DNA from: Rhizoclosmatium globosum
Lineage: Eukaryota > Chytridiomycota > Chytridiomycetes > Chytridiales > Chytriomycetaceae
Direction: 5' to 3'
NCBI GenBank assembly: GCA_002104985.1
Contig: MCGO01000039.1
Location: 310,001-374,000 of the forward strand
Length of the DNA: 64,000 bases
Shown here: in pieces, positions 46,568-57,400 of the stretch
Layout of the letters: each line of letters starts with the position of its first letter
How positions within the stretch are numbered: the stretch's first letter is position 1
The notes under the pieces: generated by a model
What the model was told of the DNA's origin: nothing
What the model saw: only the letters and a program-made list of their open reading frames with translations
The model's database searches: none
Translations under genes and position numbers: made by a program

Positions 46568-48103
46568 ATGCCAACAAGAGGGAAAACACATCGCCACCGC
46601 CTAGCGATCGAAACAGCTGTTAAATACTTCAAAGAGCTATACACTGATACAGAATGTTGGAAGAAAGTGAGCACCATCGATGGAATCGACATCTCCAAAA
46701 AAGACCTGTCACGAGATTTACAATCAAGCTATGGCGCCTCGTTACTGCCCACCTTTAGAGGTGATGGAATAATCGAGAATATTACTGTTCAAGAAGTGGC
46801 GAGCGTGTTGAGAGGATTTGGCGCCAGGAAGTTGTGTAAGTACACGTAATACTACTTTGGGAGGAACTCACACAACCTATCAGGGGATCCGCGATTCGAG
46901 CAAGGGAAACTGCTAGAGACTCTCAGTGAAACAGAAAACTTGTATTTAAGCTCACAGAAAGGAAACTTGATTGTTCGGTCACGAGATTTCTTGACAGCAA
47001 ACGTGTACACTCTGGAGAATACCGCTGATGAAGCTATTGTAGTTAGTACATCTGTTGTGGATAGTTTAGCTCCGCCTGAAGGATATTGGGGAAATTATGT
47101 TCGTGCTGAAGCGAAGGCGTTGGGCTGGATGTTGCGACAAGAAGGGAGGAATGTCGCGGCGACTTACATTGTAGAAGTCGATGTTAAAGGTCAGATTCCT
47201 CAATGTAAGTGCATCATAGATTCCTATTACAGAATACACTTGTTAAACTCTATTCAACCAGCCCTTATCAATATAATTCAAGTGCAAGCTCCTCTATGCA
47301 TTAAAAACGTAGCTGATGCAATACAAGAACATGGTACATTGCCTTTCGTTGTCCTTGGCCTCTCCCAATTCAGTCCGTCACGACGAATCATAATTAAAAG
47401 CGAATGGATCGATCCAGACAACACCAACTTTACTGTTAAAGCCGCGATTCCGCCTGGGAAGTCAAACTTTTCAATCGCATTCCCAGTGAAAGGAAAATAT
47501 TGGCCTGGCGCTTCAATTGAAATGAAGAGCCATGCGGGATTGCTTGTCCAAGCACATCAGGTAGCATCCATGTATTTATTGGACGGCGTGGTGGGAGAAT
47601 CAACGAAATGTTTGGTTCAGCTTCACTTTCATACTTCGGAGGAAGCCTCTCAAAACATCACAATACATGTGAGACCATATGCTGGAATATCTCAAAGGAG
47701 GTTATCGAGCGTGATTGGAGTTTCTAGTGGCGAAGCTATATATGAGTTTAATGGTGTTCAAGTTTTGGACGGAAGTCTATCGCCAGTCGACAGTGCTATT
47801 GCTTTTGATGAGGTAGCAACAAAGACTTTAGAGGAAGAGGAAAGAGAACTGACACCTACAGAGTCTATTCAAAAAACTAGGGCGGCACTAGAGATAAAAG
47901 GATTAGACTTAACGTGGGATTCTGCTCTCGCGCTCTCAACTTCTGTTGTTGCCACCAGCTATGTTTATTTGACCTCATTTCTGTATGGAACTGCACGTGT
48001 GCATGGAAAAGAACCAGTCAGGGCTGCATATGATGATCTAGACGACAATCAACTTTACGACTTAATTCTGGAGCAGATTTTGGATCCTTCTTATGTTTTA
48101 TAA
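46568..48103 (+). CDS. START-domain lipid-transfer-like protein
   Basis: Exons 46568-46835, 46884-47204 and 47262-48103 sum to 476 residues. The first half has START-domain features: CWKKVSTIDGIDISKK, an EVASVLRGFGARKLWDPRF helix-strand segment, then ENLYLSSQKGNLIVRSRDF and later VDVKGQIPQSLINI, the closing helix start. START domains carry sterols, phospholipids or ceramide between membranes. The second half is a beta-rich region with no recognised domain, followed by a hydrophobic stretch (LALSTSVVATSYVYLTSF). The second intron (57 nt) is in frame and stop-free, so a retained form is possible. The stop overlaps the ATG of the next open frame by 11 nt, which is unusual in this kind of genome. 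The two may be one gene with an unrecognised exon junction. Confidence 0.7.
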
Positions 48104-48875
48104 TGAGTTCACAAAAGTAAAAGATTTGCAAATGGACACGACCAAGATTCCCGAAGCTCTCCATCCCGTATTTTACTGCATCGACCTTGCATGGGAAATA
48201 TCTGTTTTGCTCGCAGCAAGTCCGTTTATCCTCGCCAAACGAGGAATCCTGACTATCACACGCCCTTTTCGACGAACGCGAAAGTTGCCACCGCCATCAA
48301 CACCACAACTATTTCCTTCCCAGCAATCCTCTAAATATCTTCTTAAAACGCAAAGTTTATGTTTCGGCAAACCCCTCAGTGATCGCCACAAGGTTCCCGC
48401 ATTTCCACTAAAGCACCCAACTACTATGCCCAGCACCTCAAAACCTCAACGACAACGACAAAAGAAGAAGCAGTTACCGTTCCGACATTTTTTCAAAGCC
48501 GTTGATACGATTTGGTTAATATCCGTTGAGACTTCCGCGAACCTTGTGTTTTGGAGTTACAAGATAATAGTTTGGATGATTTTTGGAGGAAAACTTAAGA
48601 TATTTTATGATGTTGAGGCTGAAGCAACGGCACGAAACGAGGAAGAACAGAAACTGTTGAGGGAAACGGGATCAATCAAAATCCTCGAACCGAGCAAAAA
48701 GGGCATTCGAAGCGAGCATAAACCGAGACTTTCAACTGAAAGAGGAACAGAAGAGAAAAATCCGAAGTGCGGAAGGAACGTTTCAAAGCTTGCATCACCA
48801 AAGTTGGAACTCGCCTACGGAAACTTGTTAATTTTAACTCTGCTTATGCAAATTATTTATTCTTTTTGTAATTGA
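48093..48875 (+). CDS. Small membrane protein with an internal duplication, unknown
   Basis: A 260-residue open frame starting 11 nt before the stop of the START gene; a second ATG at 48132 is an alternative start. It contains two similar hydrophobic modules: FYCIDLAWEISVLLAASPFI and, about 120 residues later, FFKAVDTIWLISVETSANLV, each followed by more hydrophobic residues and a basic stretch. A third hydrophobic segment (LLILTLLMQIIYSFC) ends the protein. I do not recognise the family. It could be an independent gene or the membrane-anchoring C-terminus of the START protein, joined through a missed splice or sequence error. A shift of plus one would be needed, unlike the minus-one breaks elsewhere. 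Confidence 0.4.
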   Translation: MFYNEFTKVKDLQMDTTKIPEALHPVFYCIDLAWEISVLLAASPFILAKRGILTITRPFRRTRKLPPPSTPQLFPSQQSSKYLLKTQSLCFGKPLSDRHKVPAFPLKHPTTMPSTSKPQRQRQKKKQLPFRHFFKAVDTIWLISVETSANLVFWSYKIIVWMIFGGKLKIFYDVEAEATARNEEEQKLLRETGSIKILEPSKKGIRSEHKPRLSTERGTEEKNPKCGRNVSKLASPKLELAYGNLLILTLLMQIIYSFCN

Positions 48876-48899
48876 AAAAGGGATTTGGCAAAATTTGAG

Positions 48900-49142
48900 A
48901 ATGGAGATGGAAGGCGGATGGAGATTATCGGTCCAACCTTCCTATTGGTCAGGGTCCCTTCCGGTTGATGCTAAAATGGTCCCACTCTCCCGGCATTTTC
49001 TCTTTGCAAACGGAAAACCTCATCCAACAGTGGGTGAGCGTACGAAGATTGTGTACCAAGAGATTGACATGCACTTCCCTGCACAAGCTCACTACCTCTC
49101 CTCAACATTGAATCCAAGTTGTTGCTTTGAATACCTATCATA
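48900..49142 (+). promoter_or_regulatory. Conserved upstream block of FTR1-like copy B
   Basis: This segment is similar to 50925-51167 upstream of copy C: both have GAGATGGAGAT-like sequence, CTTCCTATTGGTCAGG, a GCATTTTCTCTT element followed by GGAAAAC or AAACGGAAAAC, GAGATTGACAT and TTTGAATCCAAGTTGTT before the ATG. ATTGG is an inverted CCAAT box. The block is non-coding and its retention in both copies suggests shared control, although recent duplication alone could also explain it. Confidence 0.55.
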
Positions 49143-50480
49143 ATGGTTGGCTTCTCGATTCCTCTATTCTTTGTCCTCTTTCGTGGTAATGTTGCATTCG
49201 CCCTTCCCATTCCCTCCTTGTTGAACCTAACTTTCACCGACAGAGTGCACTGAAGCCTCGATCGTCGTTTCAGTCTTGTTTGCATTCATTTCAACCCGCT
49301 TCCATGATGATGTGGTCATGAGACGGATGCTTTCACGTGCTGTATGGCTCGGGACTATTTCCGGACTCCTCATTTCGCTTGCAATCGGGGCTGGCTTCCT
49401 CGTTGTCTTCTTTAAATATGCATCCAATTTGTGGTAAGTTTGCAAAGCCTTCAAAGTACTTTGACCTGATCTTTAAATCTTAAAGGGCGAATGCTGAGGC
49501 CTTGTGGGAAGCTGTGTTTCAGGTGGGCAGTACTTTGATCACACCGTCTAAGCTTTATAACTAAGTAATGCTTGGTAGTTGATTGCATGTATCTTGATGA
49601 CAATCATGGCATTTGCATTCCTCAAGTCGGATGAACTCACTGCAAAATGGCACCGCAAGTTGCATAAGTCCCTCATCGACCGCGATTTGGCGACTGGCGT
49701 GCAGACTACCTCTGATCAGGGATGTTCATCGACTGCCACTCTTGGAGAGGAAAATGATGCAACTGAAGGTAAAAAGCTTATGGAAGCCGGAGAAGAGGAT
49801 TCTTCGCTTCCTCCCACTGAAGTTGGATTCAAAAATAAGGGAATCCAGGCATTTTTCTGGATTCCATTTGTGACTGTATTGCGTGAAGGTCTTGAGGGAA
49901 TGGTTTTTGTTGGTGGTGTAAGTTAACTTCGCGTACCGCTAATGATGAAACAACTAACAATACGTAACAGATTGGTCTCAGTGAATCTGCTGAGAACATC
50001 CCTCTTGCCGCCATCACCGGCCTTGCAGCCGGTTTCGTGGTTGGATTCGCAATCTACAAGGCCGGAAACTCAATGAAACTCCACACGTTCTTCATCTCCG
50101 CAACAATCCTGATTTTATACCTCTCGGCTGGTCTCTTGTCCAAGTCCGTGGGTATGTTCGAGATTGACAATTGGAACAAGATGTTGGGAACGGTTGATTC
50201 TGACGAAGCTGCTTATTATCGCATTGACACAAATGTGTGGCATTTAGACTGTTGCAACCCCGAAGACAGCACTCAAGGTGGATGGGCAATGTTTTCTGCC
50301 ATCTTTGGATGGACTAACAATGCCACGATTGGAACAGTAACCTCGTACTGTCTCTATTGGTTAGCAATCGCGGCTGTGCTTGTTTGGATGAAGTTAAACG
50401 AAAGACGACGCGAAAGACTTGGGTTGGAGAAGATCGGGTTCAAAAAGACAATCAAGGGATACTTTGCCCGATCTAATTGA
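49143..50480 (+). CDS. FTR1: FTR1-type iron permease, copy B
   Basis: Exons 49143-49185, 49244-49433, 49486-49522, 49579-49917 and 49971-50480 sum to 372 residues. REXXE motifs are RECTE, with the Arg codon and first base of Glu in exon 1, and REGLEG in the fourth span. It has about seven hydrophobic spans and the lumenal DSDEAAYYRIDTNVWHLDCC loop. The hydrophilic loop after DELTAKWHRKLHKSL is acidic and Thr-rich. Exon 1 and the upstream block are nearly the same as in copy C, and the 37-nt exon 3 is shared only with copy C, so B and C arose from a recent tandem duplication. The C-terminal tail is basic (RRRERLGLEKIGFKK). It would need a ferroxidase partner encoded elsewhere. Confidence 0.92.
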
Positions 50481-50924
50481 GAAGAAGACAAGTTTTAATA
50501 AATTTTCGTAATAGTGATGTTGTGGTCGATAACGATTCTGATTTTCAGTTGAGGAGTAGTATCTAAATTCGAAAGTAGTGAGTTAATTATCTTAATATTT
50601 TACGATTCATTCAAGTACGTTGCGTTGGATTAAGTTTATCTGTGATTTTCAAAGGGACAGACATGGTATAGTCATATCTTAAGAATTGCAAAGTATCTGA
50701 GTTTTTTGTTGTACTTGAAGTGAAATGCTGTATTGTCTCATATTGGTCCTTCCATAACGAGTAGAAAGATGAGAAAAAAGGGAAGTATTTTTGAGGTAGA
50801 GCTTATCTACAGAAACTAGTCGCTTGTAACACTTTCAACGTTTGTAATTCTCGTCGCTTTATTTATCCTACTTCTCTCCTTTTCCTGTACTTAAAACTAC
50901 AATCACCATTTTATATCGCTGGTG

Positions 50925-51167
50925 GAGATGGAGATTTTCTGTCTGGTCTTCCTATTGGTCAGGATCGCTTCCCGATGATGCTGTGTCATGCCGCTTCCCC
51001 CTGCATTTTCTCTTCGGAAACGGAAAACTTCATTGGACCCAGTGGGTAAGTACACAAATGATGAATGGGTGCACATGATTTCAGGAGATTGACATAATTG
51101 TGCTTCACCAGCACTCTACCTTTCCTTGCCTTTGAATCCAAGTTGTTTTCACTACCTACCCAGCAAA
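50925..51167 (+). promoter_or_regulatory. Conserved upstream block of FTR1-like copy C
   Basis: Counterpart of 48900-49142. It holds the same TTCCTATTGGTCAGG element with an inverted CCAAT box, the TGCATTTTCTCTTCGGAAAC element and TTTGAATCCAAGTTGTT near the ATG, with small insertions between them. The 444 bases before it (50481-50924) are AT-rich and show no gene. Confidence 0.55.
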
Positions 51168-52519
51168 ATGGTTGGCTTCTCGATTCCTCTGTTCTTCGTC
51201 CTCTTTCGTGGTAATGCTGCATTCGCCCTTCCCATTACCCTCCTCGTTGAACCTAACTTTCACCGACAGAGTGCACTGAAGCCTCGATCGTCGTCTCAGT
51301 CTTGTTTGCATTCATCTCAACCCGCTTCCATGATGATGTGGGCATGAGACGTATGCTGTCACGGGCGGTGTGGTTCGGAACATTGGCAGGACTTCTCATT
51401 TCATTTGCTATTGGTGCTGGCTTCCTCGTTGTCTTCTTTAAATACGCATCGAATCTATGGTAAGCCTAACAATAATCGACATTGTAAGTTGGGGTCTGAC
51501 CTTTCCATCCAAAAAGGGCGAGTGCTGAGGCCTTGTGGGAAGCTGTGTTTCAGGTAAGCAACTACTGATCACGTCCTCCATGCATTGTAACTAAGCAACG
51601 CTTGGTAGTTGATTGCATGTGTCCTGATGACAATCATGGCATTCGCTTTCCTCAAATCTGACGAACTAACAGCGAAATGGCACCGGAAGTTGCACAAGTC
51701 CCTCAAGGATCGTGATTTGGCAACTGACTTGCAGACTACTTCTGATCAGGGATGTTCTTCAACCACCGCTTCCAACGAAGGGAATAATGGAACTGAGGGC
51801 AAAAAGGTTGTTGAAGTTGGAGAGGATGATTCATCACTACCTCCTGCCGATATTGGATTCAAAAACAAGGGCGTGCAGGCATTTTTCTGGATTCCATTCG
51901 TTACTGTGTTGCGCGAAGGTCTTGAAGGAATGGTCTTTGTTGGTGGTGTAAGTGATTTTTTACTTCTTCTTTTCAAGACGTGTACAATCTTGTTAAAACC
52001 TTCCAGATTGGTTTGAGTGAATCCGCAGAGAATATTCCTCTCGCGGCTATTGCTGGTCTTGTTGCTGGTCTTTTAATCGGGTTCGCAATCTACAAGGCCG
52101 GAAACTCAATGAAACTCCACACATTTTTCGTCTCCGCCACAATCCTTATCTTGTATCTCTCCGCTGGTCTTTTATCCAAGTCAGTGGGTATGTTCGAGCT
52201 TGACAATTGGAACAAGTTGCTGGGAACACGCGATTCCGATGAGGCTACTTACTATCGCGTCGACACAAATGTCTGGCATTTAAATTGTTGTAACCCAGAA
52301 AATAAGACTGAAGGTGGATGGGCAATGTTTTCCGCCATCTTTGGATGGACCAACAACGCTACGATTGGAACAGTTACCTCATATTGTCTCTACTGGCTGG
52401 CGATTGCGGCTGCACTTGTTTGGATGAAGTTGTCTGAACGAAGACGCGAACGCCTTGGCTTGGAGAAGGTTGGTTTCAAAAAGACAATCAAAGGATACTT
52501 TGCTCGCAACAATAACTGA
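51168..52519 (+). CDS. FTR1: FTR1-type iron permease, copy C
   Basis: Exons 51168-51210, 51270-51459, 51517-51553, 51609-51947 and 52007-52519 sum to 373 residues with the same five-exon plan as copy B. RECTE and REGLEG are intact, as is the loop DSDEATYYRVDTNVWHLNCC. Most changes against copy B are conservative and fall in the acidic loop (for instance KVVEVGEDDSSLPP). The open frame has no defect. Copies B and C together look like dosage amplification of iron uptake or a split of regulation, which cannot be told from sequence. Confidence 0.92.
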
Positions 52520-52738
52520 GAGAAAGCCTCTGATCCTCCTAATAAATTTTCCATTATGCCCATAAATTTTTCGGATGAAGCGCACCAATGGCACTGTTGC
52601 GATGAGACAATCTGATTTTCAAAGTTGGTTTTTTGCCATTGAAGACTGGAGGTTGGTTCCATCTAAACCAAAAGTATTGCACCACAAGTCGCGTGCCCCA
52701 TTGTGTCTATATTGTAGTATCCATTCACAAGTGTAGGT

Positions 52739-54310
52739 ATGTTGGGTTTCAGTTTATCCGTGTTTTTCGTAATTTTCCGAGGTGAGAGACAACAGCTGTC
52801 AAAAAATCATATTTATCTCTTGATCGCTAGAATGTACCGAGGCTTCTATCGTACTCTCAGTACTTCTGTCGTTCGTCGAAAGACGTTTCTCTCATGACGC
52901 CACGATGAGTAGGATGTTGGCGCGTCATATTTGGTTGGGAACTGGGTCAGGGATTTTACTAAGTCTCACGATCGGAGGCATATTTTTATACATTTGGTTC
53001 AACTATGCAAGTAATCTGTGGTATGTCGTTCGATATGGGATATTTGTTGTAAATTCAGGAATTAGGTCGTCTGCAGAAGCATTATGGGAGGCCATTTTGC
53101 AATTAATCGCATGTATCTTGATGACCATCATGGGTGTGTGTCGCTGAACTCAAATCGAATCATAAATCTAATGTACTGGTTATTGGCAGGATTCGCTTTC
53201 CTCAAATCTGACGAGCTCACTGCGAAATGGCATCGCAAGCTCCACAAAGCCCTTCAAGAGCACAACGCGGTCCCAGAAGAACAACAAGTAATAAAACTCA
53301 AGGAGTTGGATACAGGAGGGTCTTCAAACCCATCCACAAAACTCAATGGAGCAAATTCGTCTGATGGTGCTGAGAACAGCATTCAAAAGAGTCCCTTGGC
53401 ACCAACACCCGAAGCGGATTATGTTGACTTACAAGCCAAAACCACCAATAAGCCAAATACAGACCCTGAGTTGGAAGGCGTTCGGCACTCTGTCGCTGAA
53501 ACAATACGCGGTGGTGAAAGGAAAAGTAGGGTAAAGCGCGACTCTGAAGCGTTTGACGGTCGCAAAACTGTGGTTGAAAAGGGGGATGACGAGACAACCA
53601 GTAAAGCAAGAAAGAAAGGTGGAAATGGGGCTCAAGCATTCTTTTGGATTCCGTTTGTGACAGTTATACGCGAAGGACTTGAAGGAATGTTGTTTCTAGG
53701 TGGAATTGCGATAAGTGAAGATCCGGGACATATTCCTTTGGCTATTATTGGCGCATTAACTGCGGGGTTGGCGCTAGGATATGCTATTTTCAGGTTTGTT
53801 TCATCTTGGCTGTTATGATGCTTTAATGCTGGATTTACAGAGCTGGAAACTCTATGAAGCTGCAGACATTTTTCCTAAGTGCTACCATCACAATTTTTTA
53901 CTTATCAAGCGGACTCATGGCAAAGTCTGTCTGGGCGTTTCAGAAGAATGAGTGGAATATATTGATTGGCTCCAAAGATTCTGACATGTCCATCTACTAC
54001 AATGTTCAGCAATCTGTGTGGTAAGATCAACTAAATGTATATTATGTCTCCTAAGTTTTATCAAAGGCATCTTAACTGCTGTAACCCCGACGATCCGAGG
54101 CAAGGAGGATGGCAGCTTTTTAATGCGCTTTTTGGATGGCAATCATCTCCGACTATAGGCAGCGTTACAGCATATATTATTTATTGGTTCACTATATCTG
54201 GAGTGTTGGTAGTCATGAAGTTGATAGACCGACGGCGAGCAAGGTTAGGGCGAGAGAAGGTTGGAATGAAGAGAATGATTAAGGAATGGATAGCGAGCTT
54301 TCGAGGATGA
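52739..54310 (+). CDS. FTR1: FTR1-type iron permease, copy D (long loop)
   Basis: Exons 52739-52781, 52831-53020, 53066-53133, 53190-53793, 53841-54020 and 54067-54310 sum to 442 residues. RECTE and REGLEG are intact. It is the most divergent copy: the cytoplasmic loop between LTAKWHRKLHKAL and AFFWIPFVTVIREG is about 130 residues instead of 60-70 and is rich in Glu, Lys and Ser. The lumenal loop has lost the DTNVWHL pattern (QQSVWHLNCC instead), and the penultimate region reads WQSSPTIGS rather than WTNNATIG. Two of its introns are at positions not used by copies B and C. Whether the longer loop is regulatory is unknown. Confidence 0.88.
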
Positions 54311-54406
54311 GGATATACCTTTACTTACTTTTTCCTTTCTTTCCTTTCTTTATTGTTTTAAAGATATTAACAACCACCCAAGCACTTTAAAGAAGCAACA
54401 AATTCA

Positions 54407-57400
54407 ATGATGATCGCGTATCCCGTGTGCGCCATTGACCTGGAGTGGTTCGACGGCACCGGCGGACAACACGTGACGCAGATAGGGTTCGCAGTGCAGG
54501 CGGGCGCGGAGTCGGCGGCCGCGCATCGAAACATTCTTGTTCGCGAACACTCGGACGGCCGGTTCAAGTCGCGGTTTGCGCCAACGTCGACGACCGGATT
54601 CGTGTTTGGAAAAGACGAAGTTGTTTCAAAGGCGCACGTGGGTCTCTCTTTGTCTCTTTCTCTTTCTCTTTCTCTTTGGCGGTGTTCAGTGGTGGTGTTA
54701 AACTGACCAGTAACGATAAGATCGCTTTCACAGTCACCCAAGTCCTGGTCAACTGCGCAACGCTCGTGCTGCACAACGGAACAGGCGACAGGAACGTGCT
54801 GCTCAGGAACAATGTCGACTTGGACTCGTTCGATGATTTGGTTGTTGTCGACACAGGCGATCTGTATGCCTCCCAATATAACGAGAAGGGAAAGATATCC
54901 CTCGAGAACTTGTGCTTGAAACTTGGCATCTCAGTCACGCCTGGCTCATTTCATAATGCAGGAAACGATGCTGCCTATACCTTGATGGCGTGGAGAAAGT
55001 TGGTTGGAAGAACGTCGATAAACCAAGCCGTTGACGACCTTGCAAACTCAATGATGACTGGATTGGCTATTATGAATTCATCACCAAAGACGCCTCGCTC
55101 TGTAACCCAAAGGCCTTCAGCGGCTAACCTCAACCCTCAGAAACAAGACTTCGTGGTAAACAACCTTGCGGATATTCCTGATGCCGTCCTTCCATTCCTG
55201 GACGCCTTCAAAGAAACTCTCCTGAAAGTACCAACCGCTGCCCGTCTCGCTCATCTCGAAACTGTTGACAAGCTGAAGGATGCGTATCGTTTGTTCAGAG
55301 ACTTTTGTCGACAACATAGGAATCAACCTTCTCGTTTCAACGAACACGAGAAGCTCTTTGAATCCCGATACAAGATCAACCCAATATTTCCGTTGGTGAG
55401 TTGTGAAATAATGGGTGCTCCCTCTTTGGCTGTGCTCTACCTCACGCGACATCGTGTCCTTCAAAAGTATGGTCGCCCTCGAACCAAAGTCGCCTTCCTT
55501 GTAACTGCTGAAAATGAAGATCTTGGCATTGCTACAAAGTACAATGGCCGAGTCAACATCAACGAACTGCAACCAGTCCTTTGTAGTTCCGCTCCGAGAA
55601 CAATTGAGAATGACACCGTTGGTCTGTTCAGTATTGGAACTACTTACACTGTCTCATTTGAAATTCACAATGGATACAACTTCCCTCGCCGAATCGTCAA
55701 CATTCTCGCCGAAGAAGATCCTTCCACAGCTCAGCTATCCTTCCAAAATTCTTCTGGAGGCACAGTCAAATCGGTACTCATTCAGAAAAACAGCCCTTTC
55801 CAAGTTGTTTTGAAGCTCTCGACGCAACACATTGGCTTTTTTAGTCGCCGAATCGTGTTTTTGATTGATAACTTTCGGATCGACAGAGTCGTTCAGTTCC
55901 GTATCGTTGCTGACGCTGAAAACCCGAACCTCGAGTTTCCTGCTGCTTCCATTCCTTACAAGCCCCGTAAAATTGTTATTGATGATAATGCTGTGCCTGC
56001 TATTCCTGGAGAAGCTCCTCCACGGTGACTAATTCGGGGGGGTTTTTATGATCTAATTACCCCTTTTACAGCCCCGAATTCGACACATTCAAATACGAAC
56101 TTCCAAAATACACGGCTCCACCGTCACTTAAGCGACTGTTTGATCAAGACTCGAAGGCCCCCAAAGACAAGAAGCCACAGGTTATTCAATCCTTCACATC
56201 AGAAGCATTGACGTGGGAAACATTCTCTCGCCGATTCCATTCCATGCTCTACCTCGAAGAATTCCAAATGGTTGTAGATATCCGTGCATACGACCAACTT
56301 GGGGAAACACTGGAACCATTGAGCAACAACTCACTCTTACGTTTGATGGTTCCTGGTCTCGCCGAGAACAGGCCCAGCGTTCTGTACGGTGACAAAATTA
56401 TTGTCAAGTTGGGGAACGGACAGCGGTATGAAGGATACGTGCACAAGGTTGAATTGAATTCAGTGAATCTCAAGTTTGACCAGAAATTCCATCGTGGGGT
56501 TTATATTAAGGGAATGAAGGTCGACGTGGAGTTTAACTTTTCGAGGACTTGTTTCAAGAGAGCGCATCGGTCGTTGGATTTGATTGGTAAGTGGTGGTTT
56601 TGGCGATGAGTTGCTTATTTAGCTTGTAATTTTGTTTTGCAGGATTTGTTGCAAAACAAGCTTCTTGTTGGACTTTCCCTGTGAATGTTCCTATGACGAA
56701 AACAGAGACTGCGAATTTACAAGATTTCGAAATTCGTCGGAACCAGCTTTTGAAGAACGTTACGCTCAATACTCATCAAATCAAGGCTGTTGCTCAAATT
56801 GTGTCCAAAAGAGAGTCTCAGACGCCATTCGTCATTTTTGGACCCCCTGGAACAGGCAAAACTGTGAGTCCTAAATATATCCATCACTACCATTTTTGAC
56901 TCGTAAATAACAGAAAACACTTGTTGAAGCTGTGAAGCTGGCACTTCGAATGATGCCAAACGCAAGAATTTTAGTAACGGCTCCATCAAACGCAGCTGTC
57001 GACTTGATCGTCCACCGTCTCTCTGATGCACAACCAGGCGGTCTACCTCCGTCCCAAATGATCAGAGTGAATGCATACACCAGGTCACCTGATTCAGTCC
57101 CACATTTCATCGCACGATACTCTCTTCGCGACGACCGAAAGGGCATCTACGTGATCCCTAAATCCCAATCTGAGTTATCTACCTACCGTGTCGTATGTAC
57201 AACCCTCTACACAGCCTCCGCGTTACAAGGTATGGGAGCCTTTGATCCAGTCCCAGGACCCAACGGAGCCCTTGAAAACTGGTTCACCCACATTTTCTGT
57301 GATGAAGTCGGACACGCGACGGAAACGGAGTTCTGGGCGGGTGTCGGCGGTGCTGTCTCGCCAATGTTGAAGGTGTTGAAGGAGAAGGATGTGAAGCAGG

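Noticed and set aside
48093..48131. Simple one-base deletion joining the START gene to the next frame
   Set aside because: The shift needed is in the opposite direction to all other breaks, so the usual error does not explain it; kept as two entries.
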